From the NCBI RefSeq assembly GCF_018408575.1, contig NZ_AP023418.1, positions 1,516,415 through 1,580,414 of the forward strand: a stretch of 64,000 nt of DNA, given 5' to 3'. Made by a program: the position numbers and the translations under genes. The stretch comes from Vescimonas coprocola. GTDB lineage: Bacteria; Bacillota; Clostridia; Oscillospirales; Oscillospiraceae. This document shows, one piece after another, positions 8,081 to 16,645 of the stretch; the first letter of the stretch is position 1; every line of letters starts with the position of its first letter. Below the pieces are notes generated by a model. The model made no database searches. It saw only the letters and a list, made by a program, of their open reading frames with translations, and had not been told where the DNA came from.

Positions 8081-8164
8081 ACGGTATCTGATCCTCCTTT
8101 GTCTTCCGAAAAATAGCATCGCTTGTTTTTACAGCTTCTTGTGCGGTTGCACTGAGCCTCTTCC

Positions 8165-8386
8165 TCATAATAAATAAGGCCAACAGGTCTGTTTGCCGCT
8201 GCGCTCCAATTCTTCTTGTGCCGACTCAATAATCGGCGCAATGATTGCCATATCCCAGGGCAAGACCTCTTCATCGGTCTGATCGGGATGTGTGCGCAGA
8301 AGCGCCACAGCGAGGGCATAGGCTGCGTTGTCGATCTCGTCACCCTTACATTCCAGATAGCGTTCAAAATCATTTTTACAAGCCAT
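8165..8386 (-). CDS. Hypothetical ICE protein
   Basis: A 73-residue acidic, helical protein (MACKNDFERYLECKGDEIDN...). The start at 8386 follows GGGGGT and lies 5 bp after the stop of the sigma-like gene, so the two are probably co-translated. No family is recognised. Confidence 0.55.
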   Translation of the reverse strand: MACKNDFERYLECKGDEIDNAAYALAVALLRTHPDQTDEEVLPWDMAIIAPIIESAQEELERSGKQTCWPYLL

Positions 8387-8391
8387 AAGAA

Positions 8392-8931
8392 TTACCCCCA
8401 TAATACGCTGATGACCGTCGGATAGCAGCGCTCCAGCGCCTGATTGATCTGGCGGAAGGTCATTCGCTCACGCTTTGCAATGTCGTGCATACGGTCGCCT
8501 CGGACCTTCATACGAATGATCCGCATTTCACGGCGTGGCAGTCGAGCCGTCAAAGCGTGCAGGCACATCTCTGCCTCCAAACGCTGAAACAACTCATCCT
8601 GTCGGCTGATAACCTCCTCCCAGTACAGACCGCCCTCGTCTCCGATCAGCTCGCTAAAGCTGACAACTGGGGCGTTTCGTTTGGGTCTGGAAAGACACTT
8701 ATAGTAGTTTGACAGTGAGCTGCGCATACGCTGAAAAGCAAGCGTGGAGAACTTAAAGCGGTGCAGAGCCTGCACCTCGCAGTATTCCTGCACGGCCTTC
8801 AGGTAGCCGAAGATCACAACATCATAAAACGCCGACTCCGGCAGATCCTTTTGATTCAAAAATGTAAAGACCAGGTGATGGTTTTCCTCTGCAAATCGGC
8901 GTTGTTCTTTCGTTAATGGTCGTATATCCAT
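8392..8931 (-). CDS. Sigma-70-like regulatory factor (first of two)
   Basis: A 179-residue protein. Residues about 40-85 (VVIFGYLKAVQEYCE...STLAFQRMRSSLSNYYK) resemble sigma region 2, and the C-terminus (GDRMHDIAKRERMTFRQIN) forms an HTH like region 4. The ATG at 8931 follows AGGAGG with 10-base spacing, and an out-of-frame ATG lies in between. Together with the second sigma-like gene near 16.0-16.6 kb it may direct RNA polymerase to ICE promoters, as similar small sigma-like proteins do in other conjugative transposons. A role in transcription is likely but the target promoters are unknown. Confidence 0.65.
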   Translation of the reverse strand: MDIRPLTKEQRRFAEENHHLVFTFLNQKDLPESAFYDVVIFGYLKAVQEYCEVQALHRFKFSTLAFQRMRSSLSNYYKCLSRPKRNAPVVSFSELIGDEGGLYWEEVISRQDELFQRLEAEMCLHALTARLPRREMRIIRMKVRGDRMHDIAKRERMTFRQINQALERCYPTVISVLWG

Positions 8932-8950
8932 TTCATACGATCCTCCTTTC

Positions 8951-8994
8951 GCAAAAAAGAGGGATACCGCCGGCGTTTTGCCGACAGTATCCCT
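8951..8994 (-). terminator. Intrinsic terminator just ahead of the sigma-like gene
   Basis: On the minus strand, AGGGATAC pairs with GTATCCCT around an inner GC stem (GTCGGC / GCCGGC) and is followed by CTTTTTT. It lies 20-60 bases upstream of the sigma-like start, so it both ends the preceding gene and can attenuate the next one. Confidence 0.75.
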
Positions 8995-9030
8995 AAACTC
9001 TTGGCTCACGGCAGGCCGTGGGCGTCATTC

Positions 9031-9870
9031 TTACATCGGCAGATCCTCGTGATCGCCGTCAATAGGTGCTTCGGTGATACAGAAATGCTCGCCGTCATCG
9101 GTCGAGTGATAGCTGCTGTCCACCGCATCGCAGATCGGCTCGTTGTTGCCGAGCTCTGCTTCCATTGCACGCTGTTGATTCATGGCTTTGATCTGCTCAC
9201 GGAAACCGTCCGCATACTGTTTGATCTGCAGAAGGTCGTTGCCCTCAAATCTCTGCACCAGGCGGAAGGTAGCCACACTGTAGGTGTTGCTTCCGTTGTC
9301 CACACGCTTGAGGCCGATCTGCACCACACCGCTGTAAATCGGACGGCGGCGGGTCGCAAAGGCAGCCGTGATGAAATCGGAATAGGGGCGAAGGCTCGTA
9401 GGCGGAAGAGAGAGCAGCATAGGCATGTGCTCACCGCTGCGAAGAATATACAGATTGCGCATATTCTTGCAGGCCTTGCCTTTTCCTTTCTCCACGGAGC
9501 CGTACTGGTTGAGCGCACAGGTCGCACAAACACCGCCGGGGGCACCGTAACCCGTCTTGCCGTCAACGGACGAACAAAGTGGCGTTACATTGTCGTCATA
9601 CTCCGATCCCTCCGGCCAGTAGGCGCAGGTGTCATGATTGTAGAGGATCACGCCCTCGATATACTTGGTATAGTCGGGGTTCTCCGGGTCATCGCTGGGG
9701 ATCTCAAACTGCAGGCTGCCGCCTCCAGGAATCTTCACACGTGGGAAGCTCAAACGAAGCCCCTCGTAATCCTCGGATACATCCACGGAGATACAGTCGT
9801 CCTCGACCATAGCGGGCAGAATGAAATCCTTTTTGGTCTCCATCATGGCGTTTTCATTGTTGTAAGTCAT
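9031..9870 (-). CDS. Conserved ICE protein with a cysteine cluster
   Basis: A 279-residue acidic protein. The central region carries spaced cysteines (DTCAYWPEG; PLCSSVDG; GVCATCALNQYGS; GKACKNMRNLYIL), suggesting a metal or iron-sulfur centre. The C-terminal third is helical and acidic. A ribosome site GGAGGAAC precedes the ATG at 9870. It lies between the DUF932 and sigma-like genes, in the replication/accessory block with SSB, so a DNA-metabolism role is possible. No named family can be assigned with confidence. Confidence 0.6.
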   Translation of the reverse strand: MTYNNENAMMETKKDFILPAMVEDDCISVDVSEDYEGLRLSFPRVKIPGGGSLQFEIPSDDPENPDYTKYIEGVILYNHDTCAYWPEGSEYDDNVTPLCSSVDGKTGYGAPGGVCATCALNQYGSVEKGKGKACKNMRNLYILRSGEHMPMLLSLPPTSLRPYSDFITAAFATRRRPIYSGVVQIGLKRVDNGSNTYSVATFRLVQRFEGNDLLQIKQYADGFREQIKAMNQQRAMEAELGNNEPICDAVDSSYHSTDDGEHFCITEAPIDGDHEDLPM

Positions 9871-9916
9871 AAATTCGTTCCTCCTAAATTTTTTTGATAT
9901 GCGGAGCCGGACAGCC

Positions 9917-10996
9917 TTATGCGGCTATCTGGTTGATCCTGGTCCATTGTCTCGGCGGCATGGATAAGATGTTAAATCCGATGCCCTCCAAGTCTGTGGC
10001 ACGGTCATAGCTTTCAACATCCTGACTGTGCCGTGTCACTGCATTTGCGAGCCCGTAAAGACTCAAATCGTCACTTTCAATGAGGCGCTGCAAAACACCG
10101 TTTTGCTCGGTATCGGTGATACCGAAGTCGCGGCCTGCCGTATGTACGACAGCCGGAATATCGGCGGTGTTCATCGCTTGATGCTTTGCGCTTTGCATCA
10201 GTGTGACGATCTGCGAGAACTGTTCTTCATCGGTTGCCGAACGGACAGTTTCCTGCAGTTCGGTCAGAAAAGTGCGGTCTGCTTCGGTCAAGACTTCTTG
10301 TGAAGCCAACATAAAATGTTCTTCCGCAGAATTGACTCTTCCTCGATGAATCCGTTTTGTCGTTGCTCCGGCCACTGCGATACCGTTGCCGTCAAGCTCA
10401 CGATAAATCAGCGGCTGCACACTGACAGAGCCGAGTCCCACTTCGCTGTTGCTGATCACAACACCCGCTTTCACGGTGTCGCCTGGTGCGACCTCTGCCG
10501 TCAAATGCGGATCAACTGCTTTGATATACATACGGTTGTCCGTAATGTGGCAGCTGACGAATTGTACATCGGGTATCTCACCGATAACGGGAAGCACAGA
10601 GGCGAATATTTCATAGTGATCCATTCGCATATAGCTGTTGCTCAGATAGGCACGCACCTTCCCGTCAAGGACTCTCAGCATACGCTCGGTCGGCTCCCGT
10701 TCAAACCATGCGTTCACATTGGTTACCAGCAGGTCGGGATGCTCGGTCAGCATTTTTCCGTAGTATTTCGCCGGGATACCGAGACGGGTGCCGATCTGGC
10801 GATGGGCAGTATCTGCAATATCCAGCGGCTCAATGCGGTCAATATGACTGTCATCCAGCACACGCAGAACAAGCTCCGTACCGCAATGCTCCATTGCAAG
10901 CATGGAAGTGTTTACGATGTAGTCTGCTTTGGCATCTTTCTGACGCATGACCTCGGTTGCCAATTCTTCGATCGTCAATCCCGCTTTCATGCTCAT
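9917..10996 (-). CDS. DUF932 domain protein
   Basis: A 359-residue protein matching DUF932. It has the early LGIPAKYYGKMLTEHPDLLVTNVN segment, RAYLSNSYMRMDHYEI, and the beta-rich middle with VVISNSEVGLGS. These proteins are common in phages, plasmids and ICEs, often beside SSB, and are thought to be DNA-replication or recombination accessories without a known activity. The start ATG follows AAAGGAG with good spacing. Confidence 0.75.
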   Translation of the reverse strand: MSMKAGLTIEELATEVMRQKDAKADYIVNTSMLAMEHCGTELVLRVLDDSHIDRIEPLDIADTAHRQIGTRLGIPAKYYGKMLTEHPDLLVTNVNAWFEREPTERMLRVLDGKVRAYLSNSYMRMDHYEIFASVLPVIGEIPDVQFVSCHITDNRMYIKAVDPHLTAEVAPGDTVKAGVVISNSEVGLGSVSVQPLIYRELDGNGIAVAGATTKRIHRGRVNSAEEHFMLASQEVLTEADRTFLTELQETVRSATDEEQFSQIVTLMQSAKHQAMNTADIPAVVHTAGRDFGITDTEQNGVLQRLIESDDLSLYGLANAVTRHSQDVESYDRATDLEGIGFNILSMPPRQWTRINQIAA

Positions 10997-11024
10997 TCAC
11001 TCCTTTCCGTGGCTGTATCCTGCA

Positions 11025-11864
11025 TTACCAAGAAAGCAGGATGCCGCCATCTGTAATATTTGCCGCCATACCTTCACGCTCAAAGACCTTGCAAAGCCTT
11101 GCCCAATAGGGCTTTTCCGGGACGCTTTCAAAGGCAGTCCTGACCTTTTCGCTGTCGGCCTGCTGAATCGCAATATCGCCGTTTTCACGAATGGTCAGGC
11201 TGTTATATCCCCGGGAATGAAGGTCGGTAATCAAGGCTTCCAGCACCTTGCGGCCCTGTACCTCATACCACACCTGCGGATCGACCGGATCCGGCTGCTT
11301 CGGCATAGCTGCCGGAGCTTCAGCGGTATCCTCAGTATCGGACACAGAGGGGTGTGGGGCATTCGGCTGCTTCAACGGTACGATATTCACAAGCGCACAG
11401 TTGATACCGCCATTCTGGTCAAATGTCACATCAGCAAAATTATAACCGTCCACCCCGAACAGCTTGACTCGTCCGGTGCCGCCCTTTGCTATGATCCGTT
11501 CCGGGAATTCCTCACGCCACTCCCAGGTTGCGTTGGGGTATACCGATTGCAGATAGGCTGAAATGCGATAATTGGCATGGCGAAGCAGTACCTGCTCCAC
11601 AGGGTCGGACACTTCGGGGATAATGAATCGGTCGAAGGCCGCATCCTGCTTTTCGCATTTTCTGCGGATGCGCTTTGCCTCCCGCCTGTGGAACTCCTCC
11701 TTGATATACGGAACAAGGAAATAGCAGGTTGCCCATACCGCCCAAATGACAAAGGCTGCGGCAAGAAGCCACGCCTGCGCATTTCCACGGATAAAGGCTG
11801 TGATGACCAGCACTGCGACAATAAGTATCGAAACGCCGGACCATAGGTTTTTCTTTTTTCTCAT
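11025..11864 (-). CDS. ICE membrane protein with cytoplasmic C-terminal domain
   Basis: A 279-residue protein. A basic N-terminus (MRKKKN) is followed by two transmembrane helices (SGVSILIVAVLVITAFI and AWLLAAAFVIWAVWATCYFL, residues about 8-60) and then a soluble domain of about 200 residues ending in RLCKVFEREGMAANITDGG. A Pro/Ala-rich linker near residues 180-205 separates two beta/alpha parts. Translation may begin at the ATG at 11864 or at 11873. The gene is set off by a terminator from the SSB gene before it. Its function is unknown. Confidence 0.6.
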   Translation of the reverse strand: MRKKKNLWSGVSILIVAVLVITAFIRGNAQAWLLAAAFVIWAVWATCYFLVPYIKEEFHRREAKRIRRKCEKQDAAFDRFIIPEVSDPVEQVLLRHANYRISAYLQSVYPNATWEWREEFPERIIAKGGTGRVKLFGVDGYNFADVTFDQNGGINCALVNIVPLKQPNAPHPSVSDTEDTAEAPAAMPKQPDPVDPQVWYEVQGRKVLEALITDLHSRGYNSLTIRENGDIAIQQADSEKVRTAFESVPEKPYWARLCKVFEREGMAANITDGGILLSW

Positions 11865-11900
11865 TCGGTTCATCCTTTCTTTGTTGTTCTCTCTGAAAAT

Positions 11901-11951
11901 AAAAAAAGAGGAACCGCTGCATTTTCTTCCTAAAAACACAACGATTCCTCT
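11901..11951 (-). terminator. Intrinsic terminator after ssb
   Basis: On the minus strand, AGAGGAATCG pairs with CGGTTCCTCT across a 25-base loop and is followed by T7. It starts about 12 bases after the ssb stop and ends about 35 bases before the next start. Confidence 0.7.
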
Positions 11952-11963
11952 CGGCGCCGGAAA

Positions 11964-12380
11964 TTATCCCGGCAATGCGTCTCTTTCTCCGTCAATACCG
12001 TCATATTCCTGTTTTGGCGGTATTTTCGGCTCGGGCGGTGTCGGCTCCTGCTTTGAGGATCCGGCTCTGCCGACGGGAACAAAGCCCCAGTTATCGAGCA
12101 ATATTTTCATACGCTTATCTATGGAAATACCGTCACGCTTGGTGTACGGCTCAAGCTCCAGCGAGCCTGTCACCCAGATAAGGCTTCCTTTTTTTGCATG
12201 GGCTTTCATCAGCCTGTTGGCGTCCTCACCCCATGCACAAACCTGAAAATATTGTGTATGCAGGGCCTGACGGCTGCCGATATTCTCGGCAATGTCAAAG
12301 CGTACATACGGGTTGCTCTTTTCACTGGTCTTCAGCTCCAGATCGGCAGTTATCCGACCGATAACATTTACCTGTGCCAT
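11964..12380 (-). CDS. ssb: Single-stranded DNA-binding protein
   Basis: A 138-residue OB-fold protein: VNVIGRITADLELK, YVRFDIAENIG, QYFQVCAWGEDANRLMKA and GSLIWVTGSLELEPY are the standard SSB strands and turns. The tail is Pro/Glu rich but ends DALPG rather than the usual acidic DDDIPF, so contact with host repair proteins may differ. It probably coats transferred single strands or aids replication of the excised ICE. A structured leader with a terminator precedes it. Confidence 0.85.
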   Translation of the reverse strand: MAQVNVIGRITADLELKTSEKSNPYVRFDIAENIGSRQALHTQYFQVCAWGEDANRLMKAHAKKGSLIWVTGSLELEPYTKRDGISIDKRMKILLDNWGFVPVGRAGSSKQEPTPPEPKIPPKQEYDGIDGERDALPG

Positions 12381-12417
12381 TCTTCTCCTTTCTGCCTTAC
12401 GGCTGAAATATCTATAT

Positions 12418-12476
12418 AAAAAAGTGCCGGCAAACGATTCCTTCGCCCATAAGGGCAGAACCGTACTGTCGGCACT
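12418..12476 (-). promoter_or_regulatory. Structured leader / attenuator upstream of ssb
   Basis: On the minus strand, AGTGCCGACA begins a long hairpin with inner stem GCCC/GGGC and closing arm CGGCACT, followed by TTTTTT, about 40 bases before the ssb start. This is a terminator placed inside a leader, as in attenuation. The same AGTGCCGACA sequence opens the leader of the pilin gene near 34.86 kb. Confidence 0.55.
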
Positions 12477-12692
12477 GAATTACAAACTTAACGCTCTGTG
12501 CAATGTGGCACTGTACCACGATACTCCTTACGGAGAAACGCACAAAAATCAATTACAAGGGTATTATACCACTATATATTGTGATTGTCAAGTCTGTAAA
12601 GTCTATATATAGATATTTCGGGTTTTGATATGCTTGAAACTACCGGTTATTCCCATGCGTCGGGGCACACCGAAGTATTCTTTATACGCAAA
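12477..12692. other. Intergenic sequence without recognised gene
   Basis: AT-rich stretch between the leader of ssb and the terminator of the AAA-ATPase gene. No gene is evident. It may hold the promoter that restarts transcription into ssb. Confidence 0.3.
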
Positions 12693-12741
12693 ATTGACTT
12701 CCACGCTTATTCTGAAAGATAAATTAAGCATGGAAGTCAAT
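12693..12741 (-). terminator. Long hairpin terminator after the AAA-ATPase gene
   Basis: ATTGACTTCCACGCTTA and TAAGCATGGAAGTCAAT form a 17-bp stem with one mismatch, starting 8 bp past the stop of the minus-strand AAA-ATPase gene. On the minus strand TTTTGCG follows it. Confidence 0.75.
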
Positions 12742-12749
12742 CGCGTAGC

Positions 12750-14627
12750 TTATTCGGTGTCGCTCAGCAATTTGACATGCTTCTTGTAGAAGGAAACACC
12801 AACCTTGAAGAAATGGGTAATGCCTTGCTGCTTCATCGCCGTAACATATTGCTGTCTTTCAATCTGTGCCAGGGCCTCCTTGGCGGAAGCTTCAAGCTCA
12901 CTGTCAATGCGAGATTCGGCAACGCCGTCCTTTAACACCTTGAGTTCTATGATAATACCCGGCATTTTCTTGTCGTAAGGTCTTAGCTGAATGTCGTATC
13001 TGCCGTGGCCAGATTCTCTGTTGGAGTCCACACGATAGAGGTTATTCATGATTGCACAGATCCCGAGGATAAGTCCGTGATAGAAATTCTCATGGGCATA
13101 GTCAAAGGAACTGATGGAATTCAGCAGCAGCTTCTGCAGATTATCCTGCAGTTTCGGAACATCCTGCTTTATAATGGCCTGCTGGATCGCAATAGCGGTT
13201 GACTGGGAGATCACATTCGTCAGTGCAGAAAGGATCTCCTTTTCATAGACATAGAAAATCTCTTTATTCGGTATGGCAATGTCGCAGATGGCATTTCCAT
13301 CGTGCAGTTCATCCTTTTTTACGACCTTCAGATAGCCGGCAGAAAGCAGGAAGCTGTAGATCGTTGTCGGATTATTCCTGATTTCGGGATAGATAACAGA
13401 GGTGTCCACATAAGAGGAAACCATTTGTCCCTGCATCAATTTGCGGAGATTGTCTGCAGTCTCATCGTCTGCCTCCGCAACGATCTGTCGGATGATGCTG
13501 TTATCTCCCGTGGATTGCCAATAGGCTTTTGCCGAGCAATTCTCATCCATATAATTGAGAACGGACCAGGGATTGAAAATGTCCGTATCGCCAAAGCGAT
13601 AGCCGTCATACCACTCGCAGATCTCCTCATACTTATCCGTTCGGCCGTAATACTCCATGATGTCTCGGATCTCGTCTTTGGTAAAGCCGAAATATTCACT
13701 GTAGCGGTCTTCGAGAATGGAGTTTACCTTCAAGTTGTTGAGACCGCTGAAAATGCTTTCCTTTGCCACACGAAGAATGCCAGTTAGGAATCCATAGGAA
13801 AGGTTCGAGTTATCTTTGAAGGCGCCGGACAGAAGATTACGCATAAAGCCGGTGATCTGTTCGTAGTATCCTTCCGTGTAGCCCTGCTGGATAGGCGTAT
13901 CATATTCATCAATGATAATGACAGCGGGACGGCCATAATGCTTATTGAGCATGTGCGAAAGCTCCAGGAAAGCTCTTGCCATACTGACTTCCGTGATCGT
14001 TCCGTCAACGACCTTACGGAAATAGTCCTTTTCAAAATCATTGCACTTGTCACTCGTCAGCAAAACATCGTGGCGCAGATACTCATTTGCAATGATCTCA
14101 CGAATCGCCGTATAGGTCTGTTCCCATGTTGCAAACTTAATATCCTTAAAGGTAACGAAGATGACCGGGTATTTTCCTTGCTCACGACGGTACTCCTCGC
14201 CGCAGCTCCAAATCTTTTTATTCTTGAAATACTTGGAGGTATCCGTGTCGCTAACCTCGAAGAAGGTTTTCAGCATATCCATTGCCAATGTTTTTCCGAA
14301 GCGTCTTGGACGGGTAAAAAGAGAAACCTTGGGCTTGGAATCGATAAACTCCTTGAGCATCAGGGTCTTATCCACATAATAGTATCCCGAAACCAATTCC
14401 TTGAAATCGGACACACCAATGGGTAAAGGTAATTTGGCGGTTGTTTTCATAGCTCGTGAAGACTTATTTCTGCGGCCGTCCGCTGGTTTTTCAGCGTCGT
14501 CAGGAATAAGCCATAAGCCTCCTTCCTTTTTCGCACCCGCAATGCGTCCGTCTCTGCAGAGCGTGGTAATTCTTCTTTCGGTCAATTCCCAACGGTCAGC
14601 TGCAGTCTTAACATCCATATAGCTCAC
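12750..14627 (-). CDS. HTH-AAA_ATPase-like-PD-(D/E)XK nuclease-domain protein (ICE cargo)
   Basis: A 625-residue fusion. Residues 1-50 look like an excisionase-type HTH (VKTAADRWELTERRITTLCR, then GLWLIPDDAEKP). Residues about 65-300 match the AAA-ATPase-like family: LPIGVSDFKELV, a P-loop written RPRRFGKT (106-113), and Walker B AVIIIDEYDTP. The C-terminal part ends in a PD-(D/E)XK-type nuclease core (GRYDIQL...IIIELKV). Such proteins occur in many gut bacteria and are suspected of mobile-element or defence roles. The GTG start at 14627 has GGAGGA about 8 bases upstream. It has its own consensus promoter and strong terminator, so it is an independent cargo unit. Confidence 0.8.
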   Translation of the reverse strand: MSYMDVKTAADRWELTERRITTLCRDGRIAGAKKEGGLWLIPDDAEKPADGRRNKSSRAMKTTAKLPLPIGVSDFKELVSGYYYVDKTLMLKEFIDSKPKVSLFTRPRRFGKTLAMDMLKTFFEVSDTDTSKYFKNKKIWSCGEEYRREQGKYPVIFVTFKDIKFATWEQTYTAIREIIANEYLRHDVLLTSDKCNDFEKDYFRKVVDGTITEVSMARAFLELSHMLNKHYGRPAVIIIDEYDTPIQQGYTEGYYEQITGFMRNLLSGAFKDNSNLSYGFLTGILRVAKESIFSGLNNLKVNSILEDRYSEYFGFTKDEIRDIMEYYGRTDKYEEICEWYDGYRFGDTDIFNPWSVLNYMDENCSAKAYWQSTGDNSIIRQIVAEADDETADNLRKLMQGQMVSSYVDTSVIYPEIRNNPTTIYSFLLSAGYLKVVKKDELHDGNAICDIAIPNKEIFYVYEKEILSALTNVISQSTAIAIQQAIIKQDVPKLQDNLQKLLLNSISSFDYAHENFYHGLILGICAIMNNLYRVDSNRESGHGRYDIQLRPYDKKMPGIIIELKVLKDGVAESRIDSELEASAKEALAQIERQQYVTAMKQQGITHFFKVGVSFYKKHVKLLSDTE

Positions 14628-14662
14628 AAAAGATTCCTCCGTTCCTACTATATCATGTCAAC

Positions 14663-14691
14663 ATTATAGCAGAGATCAAAGTAGATGTCAA
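14663..14691 (-). promoter_or_regulatory. Consensus promoter of the AAA-ATPase cargo gene
   Basis: On the minus strand TTGACA (14691-14686), a 17-base spacer and TATAAT (14668-14663) form a perfect sigma-A promoter 36 bp upstream of the GTG start. Confidence 0.8.
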
Positions 14692-14767
14692 GATAAAAAG
14701 AACAATACAATCGGTGCGAAACTTGATATTTTGAGTCGAATTTGCGGTTTTAATATAACATTCAAAT

Positions 14768-14809
14768 GAGGCGCTTCTAAATGTGTCAATGCTATTACAG
14801 AAGCGCCTC
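14768..14809 (-). terminator. Inverted repeat after the 156-residue membrane protein gene
   Basis: GAGGCGCTTCT and AGAAGCGCCTC form an 11-bp perfect stem with a 20-base loop, 8 bp beyond the stop of the minus-strand gene. There is no strong T-run, so it may be a weak terminator or a processing hairpin. Confidence 0.5.
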
Positions 14810-14816
14810 CGTGGTA

Positions 14817-15287
14817 TTATTCAGTTGCTTCGGCCGTAAACTCACCCAACTCCTCATACCCGAGGAAATGATCTGAGGACATAGCGGAATTGAGATACTC
14901 GCTGCCGAGAGAAATATGCTGCGTTTCCTTGAAATAGAACCGATATCGATAGCCGATCTTCACCTTTGATTGCTTACCGAGCAGCATAGTAGACTCGTTA
15001 CCGTCGCCGTCCATAATTTTGATCTTACGGTATTTGCGCAGCGGCTTAGGGACGACCGAAACGCAGACGCCCTCGACGGTCTCGTAGCTTTTATCGGTGA
15101 TGATGCGGTAATAGCTCAGCGCCCTGCCGGCGCTGGCCACAAATACCGCAAGGCTCAGAAACAGCATGATCCGGTCCTTCAGTATGAAACACATTGAAAC
15201 ACCAATCAGCAGGCATCCGGCTCCGATGATCCCGGTAAGGAACAGCTTCCGCTTGAGCGGCGCCGGTGCGCCTTTTATTTGACCCAT
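14817..15287 (-). CDS. Two-helix membrane protein, ICE hypothetical
   Basis: A 156-residue protein. Two adjacent transmembrane helices (LFLTGIIGAGCLLIGVSMCF and MLFLSLAVFVASAGRALSY, residues about 14-60) are followed by a cytoplasmic beta-rich domain (VEGVCVSVVPKPLRKYRKI...). The start lies 3 bp after the stop of the upstream gene, so the two are co-translated. It belongs to the ICE block but no function is recognised. Confidence 0.6.
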   Translation of the reverse strand: MGQIKGAPAPLKRKLFLTGIIGAGCLLIGVSMCFILKDRIMLFLSLAVFVASAGRALSYYRIITDKSYETVEGVCVSVVPKPLRKYRKIKIMDGDGNESTMLLGKQSKVKIGYRYRFYFKETQHISLGSEYLNSAMSSDHFLGYEELGEFTAEATE

Positions 15288-15290
15288 GAC

Positions 15291-15980
15291 TTACATCCTT
15301 TCAAAAATGATTTGTTTTCGCAGGTACAGGTTGGCTACGGAAGTGATGACTGGACGGCACTGGGGCAGGAAGCGAACGCTGTGGGCGATGTTTTCGCTTG
15401 TCGTGTATTCGTCGTGATAAAGCGTATCGATCAATTCATCCTCGCTGTCGAACGCAAAGGTGTTTAACTCCGCACACTTGATCATTTCCGCCGTGGAAAG
15501 CATCGCTTGGTTTGCAAGCAGCATGACCTTCTGTTCATCACTGTTCCGCTTATCTCTGCGGAAGATCTGCTTGGTGACAGCATACGGGATATGCTCAAAC
15601 ACCGTCAGTCGAATAAAGGAGATCAGCCGCAGGATCGGGCTTTCCGAAATCGGCACAACATACAGGCCGGAAAGCAAATTGAACAGTGCGTCCGCACCGA
15701 GCTCGCCTTCGCCCTCGGCAACCAGGCCGCGCCGTACCAGCCGCTGCATACATTCCGCAGCAGAACGGTGCGTCATATAGCCGGTTTCCTGTGCTTTGTT
15801 TTCATACAGCGTTTTGATCTCATCATCAGAGAGGATACGCCAGTTCAGAATTGACCAAATCATCATTTCCTGGATGTCCAGAATGTATTCCTTGTTATTC
15901 AGAAGCACCATCGGGCAGCGCATATCCCGGTTTCTTCCTTTGAACTGCATCCGTCCGACTGCGGTATATAATTTCTTCAT
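15291..15980 (-). CDS. Hypothetical ICE protein, possible winged-helix
   Basis: A 229-residue protein. After a short N-terminal part, LDIQEMMIWSILNWRILSDDEI and ECMQRLVRRGLVAEGEG resemble a winged-helix pair. The C-terminal half is helical (SDEQKVMLLANQAMLSTAEM). GAGGTGG precedes the ATG. It could be a DNA-binding regulator, but this rests on pattern only. Confidence 0.5.
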   Translation of the reverse strand: MKKLYTAVGRMQFKGRNRDMRCPMVLLNNKEYILDIQEMMIWSILNWRILSDDEIKTLYENKAQETGYMTHRSAAECMQRLVRRGLVAEGEGELGADALFNLLSGLYVVPISESPILRLISFIRLTVFEHIPYAVTKQIFRRDKRNSDEQKVMLLANQAMLSTAEMIKCAELNTFAFDSEDELIDTLYHDEYTTSENIAHSVRFLPQCRPVITSVANLYLRKQIIFERM

Positions 15981-16019
15981 GAAACCACCTCATTTTTCCG
16001 TTTATTCTTCTTATACGAC

Positions 16020-16628
16020 TTACGAGCTGTCCATTTCAACAGGGCGGTCAAAATACTGCATGAAATCACGGTTTTGCTTTAACCGTCCGGCAGCTCTGGA
16101 GATCCACGCACCCACAAGATTCGGCTTGACCCCATACATTTTGGCGATCTCTGCACCGGACAAGCCCTTGACCTTCCATTCGATCGCTTCAATACCGAGG
16201 CGGGCAGTGCCGGCATACTGCCGCTTGCAGTTTTGCAGCAGCATACAGATGTCCTGCTCCTCAAGCAACCTGTCCAGCGTATCGTCCGCACTCGACAACT
16301 GCTCCATGGAAAGCCCGTCCTCCTCCGGCTCACTTTGGACCGGAAGTGAAATATGATGCTTTTGCTTGCCGCACATCAGGCGGCAGTATGTACGAAGTCC
16401 GTTGGTAACGACCTTTTCGGCGTAGGTCGCAAATTTGATGTTGCGTGTTTCATCAAAGCTGATGGCCGCCTTGCACAGCCAGATGCAGCCCTCCTGGTAC
16501 AGATCGTCATATTCAAAGCCGTAAAGGCTGTCGTTGACGATGATGTTTTTGTGGATAGCGTGCCGGACGACGCTTAGATTTTCCTCCACAAGCCGTTGCT
16601 GTCGGCTGTTTAGAGTCAGGTTTTTCAT
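16020..16628 (-). CDS. RNA polymerase sigma-70-like factor (second)
   Basis: A 202-residue protein. Region 2 is clear: EYDDLYQEGCIWLCKAAISF followed by KFATYAEKVVTNGLRTYCR (residues about 38-80). The C-terminal HTH (LSGAEIAKMYGVKPNLVGAW) fits region 4. The ATG at 16628 is chosen with AAAGGAG upstream; a longer reading overlaps the neighbour. With the other sigma-like gene at 8.4-8.9 kb it points to ICE-specific transcription control. Confidence 0.75.
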   Translation of the reverse strand: MKNLTLNSRQQRLVEENLSVVRHAIHKNIIVNDSLYGFEYDDLYQEGCIWLCKAAISFDETRNIKFATYAEKVVTNGLRTYCRLMCGKQKHHISLPVQSEPEEDGLSMEQLSSADDTLDRLLEEQDICMLLQNCKRQYAGTARLGIEAIEWKVKGLSGAEIAKMYGVKPNLVGAWISRAAGRLKQNRDFMQYFDRPVEMDSS

Positions 16629-16645
16629 TTGGACTCTCACTCCTT

